Shown one piece after another: positions 1-10,000 of a stretch of DNA of 64,000 nucleotides. The stretch comes from Shewanella putrefaciens. Its GTDB lineage: Bacteria; Pseudomonadota; Gammaproteobacteria; Enterobacterales; Shewanellaceae. The notes under the pieces were generated by a model. That model had not been told where the DNA came from. It ran no database searches and saw only the letters and a program-made list of their open reading frames with translations. Position 1 is the stretch's first letter, and the number at the start of each line of letters is the position of its first letter. The stretch covers positions 948,501 through 1,012,500 of the forward strand of contig NZ_CP066369.1 of assembly GCF_016406305.1 (NCBI RefSeq). Reading direction: 5' to 3'. The position numbers and the translations under genes were made by a program.

Positions 1-3000
1 AAGCGAGGGGATATGAAGAGTATTTTGGTGCCATTGACCATGCGTCACCTTGGCTACTGAACGTTGCCGCATCAACCCATGCCCGTGAGGTTGTGGTTGA
101 AACTAAGTTGACCGAGCCAACCGGTGGCAACGAAGCGCCTAAATGGACAGAGATTGTCGGCGGCGCCATTAACCAAGAAACTGTCACTGGGGTTGTCGTT
201 AAGGCGGCTGACTACGGCAATGAGTATTGCGGAGAGCCTTTTGCCACGGGTATTTTCGATAGCATCACAGATGCCGATGGCAATCCAACCGATGTGATAG
301 TGGTTTGTAAGCGTAACAGCCTGAGCGATGCCAACGGTATTGCCCGTTCGGTTAAAGCCGATAATGTCAAAGCCGCGGGTGGCGATGGCATGATTATGTA
401 CAACTATGCCAACGGCGATGCCATTGTCGGTACTGCGGCTTATTCTATTCCGAGTGTGCATATCGCTAAGGAAGAATGGGATGGTCGCTACGATAACGGC
501 ATGTCAGGTTATGGCCTTAGCGATTGGTTAGCTAAGGGAAAAAATCATGTGCTGACCATTGGCAATACGCGCATTGAGCGTGAGATACACCCAGAAAATG
601 CCGATTGGCTCGCTGCGTTTTCGTCCCGTGGCCCAAGCCCATCGACGCCCGAAGCGCTTATTCCTGCCGTGGCAGCCCCTGGGGTCGATATTTATGCCGC
701 TTATTCAGATGAGCATCCATTCTCCTCGGCACCCGCTTCCGGCGATTTTGCCTTCCTAAGCGGTACTTCAATGGCATCCCCCCATGCGGCAGGATCGATG
801 GCATTGTTACGCCAAGCCCATCCCGATTGGAGTGCGGCAGAGATCCAGTCTGCGCTGACAATGACGGCAGACAATGTCGTTAAATATCGTCGTTTGAACC
901 AAGCTAACGGTAAAGAGGGTTTAGCCTCAACCTATCGCGCCGGTACTGGCCGTATCAATGTGGCCAATGCGGTAAAAGCGGGCCTCATTATGGATGAAAC
1001 TGCCGCCAACTTTAAAGCCGCCGATCCGAAAAACGGCGGCGCCGTGCATAAGCTGAATATTCCGCAATTAGTTAACTTTAGCTGCAAACCGACATGTCAG
1101 TGGGTGCGTACCGTTAAAGCCACTAAAGCGGGTTCATGGAAGGTTAGCCATGATGATGTGGTTAACTGGGCACTGGATATGCGTAGTCAGGCCGCTCAGA
1201 ATGGGGTGACTATCAAGGTAACCCCTGAGGAATTCACCTTAGCGGCGGGCGAAACCCAAACACTGATGATTGAGGCATCCATCATGGATACTCAAGATTG
1301 GTTTAGTAATGCCGAAGTTGAGTTGCATTCCAATCTTGTGTTAACCGAAACAACAGGAGTGAGTCCAGAAGCACATTGGCCGATTGTCTTTAAGTACGAT
1401 ATGAACAATATGCCCGGACGTCTGCAGGCGACAGCCCACAGGAATGAAGGTAATTATGTCTTTAAAGGCATCGCAATACCGGCCACTGAAACGCCAGTTG
1501 GTCGAGTCTTTGAACCCGTTAAGGCCGACGTTAAAACCTTCACGCTTCCAAGCGATGATGATAACTACTACCCTTGGGCGAGTAATATCGATCCGAACGT
1601 TTCGCCGGAAAAGCGATTAGATGAAGCGACCCATAGTATCACTATAGAGGTGCCTGCTAATTCTAAGCGTTTGATTGTTGAATCATTTGGTGTAACAGAA
1701 TCTCCGCTAGATGGCACTTTAGATAAGGGGAATCCGCTGGTTTATGTCGGTAAGGATTACAATGGCAATGGTAAACCGGATATAGATGAAGAGATATTGT
1801 GTCTGTCGAGTCATGTCCTGCTCGGTAACTTCTGTAATATCAACAACCCTGAACAAGGAACTTACTGGGCGGTATTCTATAACCCGAGAAACTGGTCATC
1901 CTTGGGCGTCGTCAACGAAACCTTCGAATATGCGACCGCAGTGGTAACAGACACAGTGGCGAGCGATTTTCAGGTGGCAGTGCCGAGTACCGATGGCGAT
2001 AAACCTGTGGACGTCACATTGAGTTGGAACCGTCCTGACATGGTGAAGGGGGATATTTATTACTCTTCAATGGATTTTGGTACCTCTGAAGCGAATGCTG
2101 GCAATATCGGCAAGGTGGCCTTAAAGCTAGTGCGTGGTAATGACGATGTATCCCTAGATGTACCGCAAACTGCGGCGGTCAAAGGAGATAAAATCCCCTT
2201 TACCTTTGAAGTGTTACCCAACCAAAGTGGCGTCGATCGTCAGTTTACCCTATCGGCACAGATCCCAGAGGGATTGAAGTTGAAGGAAGAAGATGTACTG
2301 ACCTCTAGCCAGAGCATCGTCAGTAGCATCAAGATCGAGGGGAATACGCTGACAATATCCGGGACTCAGCCTGATACAGGTTCGTTAACGCCTGACTATA
2401 AGGTCACAACGAATATCAGCGATGCCCAATGTCGTACTCCTAATTTTGGTAACACCAATCCAGGTGCTTATGTGGATCTAAAGGAATTTGACATTAGTCC
2501 TCTGTTTGGTGGCTTTGCATCCGTTGAATACGATGAAAATGGTATAGCGATAGATGGCAGTGATAACGATATCCTCACTCGCCAAGGTATAGTCGTGCCC
2601 ATTTCTTCTATGTTCAACGGTGCCTACGATAGCTTCCACCTCTATAACAATAGCGAGGAACTTAATACAAATCGCCAAAATGCGTTGGAGTTGAGGGGGA
2701 ACGGTATTATCACCCTTTGGGAGCAACCGTTTTTCTTCCCATTCCATTTAGGCTTTCCTTACAATGGCTTCCCTTACGAATCTATTGGCATGTTATGGCG
2801 CGGGGCATCCTTCACGGGTAGCCGAGACTTTATGAGTGTACCGCTCGATTCCGATTATTTAGATCCATCGGGTATCTCTCTGGCGAGTACGAATTCCGGA
2901 TGGGGAATAGTTGAGTACGATAACGCCCGTTCCTATGGTTACCTAGGACGTGATGCTAACCGTGTCTACCAATGGGAGGAAAAGGATGATCGCTTCGATT

Positions 3001-3791
3001 TTGAGTTGATCTTCAACGTGAACACCCGTTTTGGTGATAACGAGCATGAGATGTACATGGTCTACGATAATATCGACTTTGGTTCACAGGATGGGCGTGG
3101 CGCTATCGGTCTGCAGGGCTTTAAAGGTCAAGTGTCTGGTTTTGGTCCTATTCAAGGTTATCTCGCTGAAAGTTATGGCTTCGATGATTTAAAGGACAAA
3201 CTTAGCAGTGGTCTGGTCATTTGTTATGACTATGTCGGCCCTGAGTCTTCGCAGTTTGAAGTGACAGCTTGGACACAGGTTGAAGCCAGCGCGACGGGTA
3301 AAACCTTAGAGTTTAAGGCCATGAGTAGCATAGAAGGTATGGCCGATATTGAGATGAACCATACCATCACAGTGCCTTCAAACATTAGTCTGGGTAAGAT
3401 TGCCGATCAGAGGATTGCCGAAAATACCCGCCTCGAAGACTTAGTCGTTTACTACGCAGATGAAGAAAACAGCGTGAACACTATCAGTGTAACCGGTGAA
3501 AATATCACTGCCGTCGTCAATGGCCATACTTCAGGTTCAACCGTCACTATTACCCCTAAGGCCGATTTCCACGGTGCGGTAGAAGTGACATTGACAGTGA
3601 GCGATGTTGAAAATCCGGCGGATGCGGCCTCAACTCGCTTTATGTTGAATGTTGAATCAGACGGTGTTGAACCGCAGCCACCGGTTGTAACACCACCGCC
3701 AGAGGAGACGAATAAGGACAGCGGCGGCGCCTTAGGTGGCTTAGCCATGCTGCTCGCATTGGGGGCTATGATTAGAAGAAAAACTCACTAA
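1..3791 (+). CDS. S8 subtilisin-like secreted protease with GlyGly-CTERM tail, 5'-truncated by window
   Basis: The frame is open from base 3, so the gene starts before the window. The SPWLLNVAAST stretch (about bases 45-80) is typical of large subtilases. A protease-associated (PA) insert follows (about 170-480), then the catalytic serine in GTSMASPH (Ser codon 768-770). The Asp and His of the triad must lie upstream. After the catalytic domain come about 900 residues of beta-rich, fibronectin/cadherin-like sequence. The last 24 residues (3720-3788) are S-G-G, a hydrophobic helix and an RRK end, the GlyGly-CTERM sorting signal. By family knowledge, such proteins leave through the type II system and are cleaved by rhombosortase. 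Role: extracellular or surface protein degradation. The subtilase call is very secure; the substrate is unknown. Confidence 0.93.
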   Translation, partial: ARGYEEYFGAIDHASPWLLNVAASTHAREVVVETKLTEPTGGNEAPKWTEIVGGAINQETVTGVVVKAADYGNEYCGEPFATGIFDSITDADGNPTDVIVVCKRNSLSDANGIARSVKADNVKAAGGDGMIMYNYANGDAIVGTAAYSIPSVHIAKEEWDGRYDNGMSGYGLSDWLAKGKNHVLTIGNTRIEREIHPENADWLAAFSSRGPSPSTPEALIPAVAAPGVDIYAAYSDEHPFSSAPASGDFAFLSGTSMASPHAAGSMALLRQAHPDWSAAEIQSALTMTADNVVKYRRLNQANGKEGLASTYRAGTGRINVANAVKAGLIMDETAANFKAADPKNGGAVHKLNIPQLVNFSCKPTCQWVRTVKATKAGSWKVSHDDVVNWALDMRSQAAQNGVTIKVTPEEFTLAAGETQTLMIEASIMDTQDWFSNAEVELHSNLVLTETTGVSPEAHWPIVFKYDMNNMPGRLQATAHRNEGNYVFKGIAIPATETPVGRVFEPVKADVKTFTLPSDDDNYYPWASNIDPNVSPEKRLDEATHSITIEVPANSKRLIVESFGVTESPLDGTLDKGNPLVYVGKDYNGNGKPDIDEEILCLSSHVLLGNFCNINNPEQGTYWAVFYNPRNWSSLGVVNETFEYATAVVTDTVASDFQVAVPSTDGDKPVDVTLSWNRPDMVKGDIYYSSMDFGTSEANAGNIGKVALKLVRGNDDVSLDVPQTAAVKGDKIPFTFEVLPNQSGVDRQFTLSAQIPEGLKLKEEDVLTSSQSIVSSIKIEGNTLTISGTQPDTGSLTPDYKVTTNISDAQCRTPNFGNTNPGAYVDLKEFDISPLFGGFASVEYDENGIAIDGSDNDILTRQGIVVPISSMFNGAYDSFHLYNNSEELNTNRQNALELRGNGIITLWEQPFFFPFHLGFPYNGFPYESIGMLWRGASFTGSRDFMSVPLDSDYLDPSGISLASTNSGWGIVEYDNARSYGYLGRDANRVYQWEEKDDRFDFELIFNVNTRFGDNEHEMYMVYDNIDFGSQDGRGAIGLQGFKGQVSGFGPIQGYLAESYGFDDLKDKLSSGLVICYDYVGPESSQFEVTAWTQVEASATGKTLEFKAMSSIEGMADIEMNHTITVPSNISLGKIADQRIAENTRLEDLVVYYADEENSVNTISVTGENITAVVNGHTSGSTVTITPKADFHGAVEVTLTVSDVENPADAASTRFMLNVESDGVEPQPPVVTPPPEETNKDSGGALGGLAMLLALGAMIRRKTH

Positions 3792-3840
3792 TCATGGTGT
3801 TAACTTCCTAGTCAATTGATATTGATCCTGAATTTAGGAT

Positions 3841-3867
3841 GCCGGCAAAGGGATTTGCCGGCTTTTT
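3841..3867 (+). terminator. Rho-independent terminator of the S8 protease gene
   Basis: A perfect 9-bp stem GCCGGCAAA/TTTGCCGGC (3841-3849 and 3854-3862) with loop GGGA is followed at once by TTTTT. It lies 50 bases after the protease stop codon. Confidence 0.85.
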
Positions 3868-3955
3868 CATTGGGGCAATATCCATTCTATAAAGGGATTA
3901 GCAGGATTTAGCATTCATTAAACTTTCATTTTAGTGGCATAATCTTGCCTACTTT

Positions 3956-5125
3956 ATGTCCCGCAAGGCAAAGCATATGTTACAGATATTCCTGCGTTTT
4001 TTGACTCTTGGCCTGATGAGTTTTGGCGGCCCTGCGGCCCATATAGGGTATTTTCGCCAGACTTTCGTTAATGAGCTCGGTTGGTTAGATGATAAACGCT
4101 ATGCCAGCTTTGTCGCCTTAAGCCAATTTATGCCCGGTCCTGGGTCGAGCCAAGTGGGTTTTGCCATTGGTTACCATCGAGGCGGGATCTTGGGGGCCAT
4201 TGCCGCCTTTATCGGTTTTACCTTGCCTTCTTTTATCCTGATGTATTTGCTGGCGGTGACGACCGCAGCGTGGCTCGCCAATGAGTATATGCAAGGGATA
4301 GTGCATGGATTAAAGCTACTGGCCGTGGTGGTGGTCGCCGATGCCGTGCTGGCCATGTTTAAGCAATTTTGTCAGCGCCATAGTGCGCGTATGCTGATGT
4401 TAGCTAGTGCGGCAATCATCTTAATGGTGCCCTTTTTATGGGTGCAAATCATTCTGTTAATCGTCGCGGCCCTCATCGGTGTGCGTTTTCTTAGTGCCAC
4501 TGCTGACACGGATACGGCTGAACCTATTCGCTTAAATTACTTCTGTTTATTACTCTTTTTGGGCCTATTCGTTGCCAGTTTCTTTATGGTGAACTTAGGT
4601 TCAATGGGTGGCATTTTCGCTGAGTTTTATCGGGTAGGGAGTCTGGTCTTTGGTGGGGGACATGTGGTGTTGCCCCTATTGGAAACCGCCGTTGGCGATA
4701 CCTTGGGGAGCGATCGTTTTTTAACGGGTTATGCTTTTGCCCAAGCTGTGCCTGGCCCTATGTTCACCTTTGCCACCTTTCTGGGGGCGGAAATGATGCT
4801 AGAAAATCCCTTTATCGGCGCTTGTATTGCGACGGCGGCGATTTTTTTACCGGGGTTTTTACTGATGTTAGTAGGCTTAAAAAGCTGGCATGCGATCGCG
4901 GCTAGACCTAAGATCGCGGGGGCACTTGCCGGGATCAATGCCAGCGTCGTCGGTTTGTTGCTCGCCGCGCTCTATCAACCTGTGTTTAATCAAGCGGTGT
5001 TTTCGGCTCAAGATATGGCCTTAGTGCTGCTAGGTTTTGGCGCATTGAAACTTTTTAAGCCCCCAATGCTTATCTTGGTCTTGGCTTTCAGTCTCTTTGG
5101 TATTGGTTCGACGTTACTAAGCTAA
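3956..5125 (+). CDS. chrA: Chromate transporter ChrA (CHR family, two-domain)
   Basis: The 389-residue inner-membrane protein has the duplicated CHR layout. The first half carries SFGGPAAHIGYF (residues 22-33) and FMPGPGSSQVGFAIG. The second carries VFGGGHVVLPLLE (about 233) and QAVPGPMFTFATFLGA. Many hydrophobic helices lie between. Family members export chromate or act as chromate/sulfate exchangers, and length fits the long-chain CHR type. ATG 3956 gives MSRKAKHMLQIF. A second in-frame ATG at 3977 is equally near the first conserved helix, so the start is uncertain by seven codons. The gene stands alone between a terminator and a chemoreceptor. Chromate as the true substrate is inferred from family only. 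Confidence 0.88.
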   Translation: MSRKAKHMLQIFLRFLTLGLMSFGGPAAHIGYFRQTFVNELGWLDDKRYASFVALSQFMPGPGSSQVGFAIGYHRGGILGAIAAFIGFTLPSFILMYLLAVTTAAWLANEYMQGIVHGLKLLAVVVVADAVLAMFKQFCQRHSARMLMLASAAIILMVPFLWVQIILLIVAALIGVRFLSATADTDTAEPIRLNYFCLLLFLGLFVASFFMVNLGSMGGIFAEFYRVGSLVFGGGHVVLPLLETAVGDTLGSDRFLTGYAFAQAVPGPMFTFATFLGAEMMLENPFIGACIATAAIFLPGFLLMLVGLKSWHAIAARPKIAGALAGINASVVGLLLAALYQPVFNQAVFSAQDMALVLLGFGALKLFKPPMLILVLAFSLFGIGSTLLS

Positions 5126-5175
5126 GTCGATTTGCTAAATCGATTCATTCAGTCGATTTGCTAAGTCAATTCGTT
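5125..5175 (+). repeat. Two tandem copies of a 25-26-bp unit after chrA
   Basis: The unit beginning AGTCGATTTGCTAA occurs at 5125-5150 and again at 5151-5175 with a few changes in its second half. It begins on the last base of the chrA stop codon, so it looks like a local slippage duplication in the 3' untranslated region. Confidence 0.7.
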
Positions 5176-5295
5176 AAAAGGTAATTTTTACAATTAATCT
5201 TGGGATTTGTTATCTACAGCGCTAAGAATTTGCACTATTTTGGCTATACTCCAACCATACTAAAAAAAAGTGACACTACCCTGGAGTTAGCAAGC

Positions 5296-6960
5296 ATGTC
5301 GAATTTTAGCCTGCGTAATAAATTACTATTGTTATCGCTTTTCCCTCTGATTTTGGCCTTGTTTGTGTTGATGTCGGTTTCTTATTATGTTGAAAAAGAA
5401 GCCCTTAACGATGAGGTTACTACCTTCAAAACCAAACTGGTTGGGGAGCGTAAACAACAAATTAAAGAAGCAACCGAGATTGCCGCTGGCATAGTGCAAT
5501 ACCAATTGTCTTTAAAAGAACAGGGCAATGTAAACCAAGCGCTGCGGGATATTCGTTTTGGTAGTGCGGGTTATTTCTTTATGTATGACTCCCAAGGGAA
5601 GAACATTTTCCATGCCCTTATGCCCAATTTGGAAGGGCAAAATAAAATCGATATGACCGATCCCCGCGGCACTAAAATCATCGTCGGTTTACTCGATGCG
5701 GCTAAACGTGGTGATGGTCACTTTTCCTATTATTATCAAAAACCCAATACAAATGAACAAATTGAGAAGCTCAGTTATGTGATCATGGTACCCGGTACCG
5801 ACTGGATGTTAGGTACTGGGGCCTATATCGACGATATCGAGGCTGTGGTTGAGGATTACCGCCAAACTGTTACTGAGCAAATGGTCGATAAATCCTTTGG
5901 GATCCTCTTGATCGCACTGTTATTGGCCGCTGTGACTGCGTTTATTATCATGGTCGCAGCCCACCGTATGGTAGTGCCTATTAAAAATATGGCCGACAAC
6001 CTCAATGATATCGCTAAGGGGGAAGGGGATTTAACTAAGCGGCTCACAGTGAAGGGTGAAGATGAAATTGCCCAATTAGGTCTGTCCTTTAACTTATTTG
6101 TGGACAAGCTACAGACCATTATTGGCGATGTGGCTGGTGCGACCGATAGGGTGAAAGCTGCGGCCAATGCGATCCACGATCAGACGAAAGTGATGTCGAG
6201 CCAACTCCTGAGCCACAACAATGAAACCGATCAAGTAGTGACTGCTATTACCGAAATGTCATCCACCGCGAGTGAGGTGGCGCAAAATACGACCCAAGTG
6301 GCAGAGGCGACTCATGCTGCAACCGGTGATGTGGCCAATGCCCAGCGCTGTGTCGACGCGTCACTGGAAGAAATTGCCGCCCTGATGGAGCAAATCAACC
6401 ATGCCGCGGGCAGTATTCAGTCCCTAAGCGAGCAATCCCAGAAGATTAACAGCGTACTTTCAGTAATTGGCGGGATTGCAGAGCAGACAAATCTATTAGC
6501 CTTAAATGCGGCGATTGAAGCCGCGAGGGCCGGTGAACAGGGCCGAGGGTTTGCCGTGGTCGCCGATGAGGTGCGTAACTTAGCCAGCCGCACCCAAGCA
6601 AGTACCTTAGAGATCAACGAGATGTTATCGGCACTGCATAAGTTGGTATCGCAGGCGGTTAAAACCATGGAGGAGAGCCAACAGAGCTGTGTGCGCTCGG
6701 TGGAGTCTTCCCGCGCGATTTCCGAAAGCTTAGGTTCAGTCACTTCGGCGGTAACGGCGATTAATGATATGAGTACCCAAATTGCCACGGCGGCAACCGA
6801 GCAAAGCTCAGTAACTGAAGAAATTAACCGCAATGTGTACGCCATCCAAGAGATTGTGAATGAGCTGCTCCATTCCAGCGAAGATGCGGCAAGAGTCAGC
6901 CAAACCGTTTCCCAGGAAGGGACGAATCTTGGCAAGTTAGTCGGTCAGTTTAAGATTTAA
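5296..6960 (+). CDS. Methyl-accepting chemotaxis protein with single Cache sensor
   Basis: From ATG 5296 (GGAG at 5282-5285) the protein is 554 residues; the frame is open further upstream but only from a TTG at 5200. Order: N-terminal membrane helix (about residues 12-32); a periplasmic single-Cache domain (about 35-190) with the GYFFMYD and [13 protein letters not shown] stretches typical of sCache_2; a second membrane helix (about 200-222); HAMP; then a coiled-coil signalling domain with the conserved hairpin tip [20 protein letters not shown]. It should pass ligand binding to CheW/CheA at the cell pole. Such sensors often bind small carboxylates, but the ligand here is not readable. No C-terminal CheR-docking pentapeptide is seen (ends VGQFKI). 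Confidence 0.93.
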   Translation: MSNFSLRNKLLLLSLFPLILALFVLMSVSYYVEKEALNDEVTTFKTKLVGERKQQIKEATEIAAGIVQYQLSLKEQGNVNQALRDIRFGSAGYFFMYDSQGKNIFHALMPNLEGQNKIDMTDPRGTKIIVGLLDAAKRGDGHFSYYYQKPNTNEQIEKLSYVIMVPGTDWMLGTGAYIDDIEAVVEDYRQTVTEQMVDKSFGILLIALLLAAVTAFIIMVAAHRMVVPIKNMADNLNDIAKGEGDLTKRLTVKGEDEIAQLGLSFNLFVDKLQTIIGDVAGATDRVKAAANAIHDQTKVMSSQLLSHNNETDQVVTAITEMSSTASEVAQNTTQVAEATHAATGDVANAQRCVDASLEEIAALMEQINHAAGSIQSLSEQSQKINSVLSVIGGIAEQTNLLALNAAIEAARAGEQGRGFAVVADEVRNLASRTQASTLEINEMLSALHKLVSQAVKTMEESQQSCVRSVESSRAISESLGSVTSAVTAINDMSTQIATAATEQSSVTEEINRNVYAIQEIVNELLHSSEDAARVSQTVSQEGTNLGKLVGQFKI

Positions 6961-6984
6961 CTCCTCAGTTGAGTCTATAAACAT

Positions 6985-7018
6985 AAAAAAACGGGAGATG
7001 ACATATCTCCCGTTTTTT
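6985..7018. terminator. Bidirectional terminator between the chemoreceptor and FdhA genes
   Basis: The stem ACGGGAGAT/ATCTCCCGT (6991-6999 and 7005-7013) with loop GACAT is flanked by an A run on the left and a T run on the right. It can therefore end transcripts from both convergent genes. Confidence 0.85.
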
Positions 7019-7039
7019 ATTGCACCGCTTAAACCTCGT

Positions 7040-10000
7040 TTAGCCGCCGCGATTTGCCACCTTCTCGGCTTTGACCGCACATACCTTATATTCGGGAATA
7101 TAGGCCACGGGATCGAGGGCGTTGATGGTGAGCTTATTGGCCGCTGCCTCCACAAAATGGAAGGGGAGGAACAGCACCCCCACTTGGGCGCGTTTAGTCA
7201 CAAATGCATCAATCTCTATCTCACCGCGGCGGGTACTGAGCTTGATTTTATCGCCATTATTAATCCCAAGCTGCTCGGCATCATAGACTGAAATCATCAC
7301 CTTAGGTGAGCCAAGCAGGTCAAGCCCGGGTGTTTTACGGGTTAACGTACCCGTATGGAACTGCTCCAGCAAACGCCCGGTCGAGAGGGTGAGTGGATAA
7401 TCACCGCAGGGCATTTCAGCGGGCATGCGATAACCCACAGGGGTGAATAGCCCTAAACCACGGGTAAATTGACTTTGATGCATAATAGGTGTGCCCGGAT
7501 GATTTTCATCTGGGCATGGCCATTGAATGCCTTGGGGAAGATGGCCTTTAGCATCCGCGCTTAATCTTTGCCAACTAATGCCCCGATACTGTGGAGTTAA
7601 TAGATTGATTTCCTGCCAAATGGCTTCTTCATCTTTGTAATCCCAGTTGGCGCCCATGGCATTGGCAATGGCTTGAATGATTTGCCAATCGGCCAGCGCT
7701 TCGCCGGGTGGTTGTAGTGCTTGTTCGAGTCGCTGTACGCGCCGTTCGGTATTGGTAAAGTGGCCGCGCTTTTCGACAAAGGCGGCGGCGGGCAAGACCA
7801 CATCGGCAAGCTCGGCGGTTTCGGTTAAGAAGATATCCTGCACCACGAGAAAGTCGATCTGGTTAAGCGCCCTTAGCACATGGGCCTGATCGGGGTCGCT
7901 CAACACGGGATTTTCGCCCATCACATACAAAGCCTTGATTTTCCCTTTAGAAATCTCATGCATCATATGGGTTGCCGTGACGCCTATCTCCCCCGATAGC
8001 GGCGTTTGCCAGTGGGCCTCGAAACGCATTCTGGCGTGAATATCGGTGACTTTTTGATAGCCAGTAAAATAGTTGGGCAGCGCCCCCATATCGCAGGCGC
8101 CCTGCACATTACTCTGGCCGCGCAGTGGATTGATCCCGGCCCCCGGCACACCTATATTGCCGCACAGCAGTTGCAGGTTCGCGATGGCGGTGACGTTGTC
8201 ATGCCCCGTGGTGTGTTGGGTGATGCCCATGGCGTAGTAAACCGCCGTTTTTTGCGCTGTGCCTATGGTTCGCGCGATGCATGCAATATCCTCGGCCTTA
8301 ACCCCAGTGATAAGGGCGGCACTTTCTAGGCGATAATCCTCCTTGGCAAGCTCAGCATAGAGCGCCTCGACGCCTTCGGTGCGCTCGGCAATATAGGCTT
8401 TATTCTGCCAATCGTTACGGATAATTTCCGCCATAATGGCGTTGAGCAGCATCACATCCGTGCCGGGTCTGTGGGCAACATAAAGCTCTGCGCTATCGGC
8501 AATGGCGACCCGTTTGGGATCGGCAACGATCAGCCGTGCACCCTGTAAGCTGACGGCTTGTTTGATTTTTGAGGCGATAATAGGGTGGGCACTGCTTGTG
8601 TCCGACCCTAGGATAAAAATCACCTCAGAGTCTTGAATGCTGGGAATATCATTGGTCATAGCGCCGCTACCAATGCTCTGCTGCAACCCCGTGACTGTGG
8701 AGGAATGGCACAGGCGGGCACAGTGGTCGATATTGTTGGTGCCAAGGATGCTACGGATAAACTTCTGCAGTACAAAGTTATCTTCATTGGTGGCTTTCGC
8801 CGAGGCTAGACTGGCGATTGCATTACTGCCATCTTGCTGTTTTATCTCACTTAAGCGTTTCGCCACATAGGCAATGGCTTCGGGCCAACTGCAAGGCTGT
8901 AGCTCGCCATTTTTACGAATAAGTGGCGTTGTTAGGCGTTTTTCGCTGTGAATAAAATCGAAACCAAAACGGCCCTTAACACATAACATGCCTTGGTTTA
9001 CGACCGAGTCCTTATTGCCTTCGATATGGCGGATACGATTAGATTTTTCATCGATTTTAAGATCGAGTCGGCATCCCACGCCGCAGTAAGTGCAAATCGT
9101 CGATGCGGTTTTAAGGGCTGTCGTGTCTCCTTGGCGTTTGTCCCGCGCATCCACTAGGGCGCCCGTTGGACAAACCTGCACACAGTTGCCGCATTGCACG
9201 CATTGGCTGTCGGCCATCGAGGCGCTAAAGCCGACCCTTGGGGCCGTGCGTTCTGGCGTTGCGGCTAACTCCCGCGGTATGGCTTGGTAAGAGTCATGGT
9301 CAAATTGAATGGCGCAGTGGCCACTTTGCTGCTGGCACACATCAACGCATTTGCCACAGCTGATACAACGGCTGGCATCAAATTGAATGAAAGGGCTCGA
9401 CTTGTCCACGCTAAAGTGGCGAGCCCCTTCGGTGTTGAGGGTTTTAGCTTCAACATGGTACTCGGTCGCATAATCCCGCAGTTGGCAAGCGGTATTGGCT
9501 TGGCAGGCGCACTCGAGGCAGCGTGCCGCCTCTTGCATGGCGGCATCGGGGGCAAAGCCTAATTCGACTTCACCGTAGTTAAGTAGCCTTTGCACCGCGG
9601 TTAATTCGGGCATTTTCAACCGAGGTTTAGGGGCAATGTGGCGATAAAGCTCGGTTGGCACTTCGGGGTCAGTGGTGCGGCTCAGCCCCTTAGTCGAATT
9701 AAATTCCTTAGCATGTAGCTTGCAACTTAAGCCAATAGTTAACATTTTATCTATGGCCTGTGCCGCCTTGTGTCCATCGCCAATGGCGGCAACGGCGGTG
9801 GCGGGGCCGCGTCTGGCGTCTCCAATCACAAAGAGTTTTTCAACACCTGATGACATAGTATGTTCGCAGCCAATAAAGGTATTCCAGCGACTGAGGGCGA
9901 GTGTGCCTTGGCTGAGTTGGCTTTGGGGATCTTGCAAAAAGCCCATATCTGGGGCCTGTGATACCGCGGCGATCACAGTATCAAAGGCTTGCGTAAAGGT

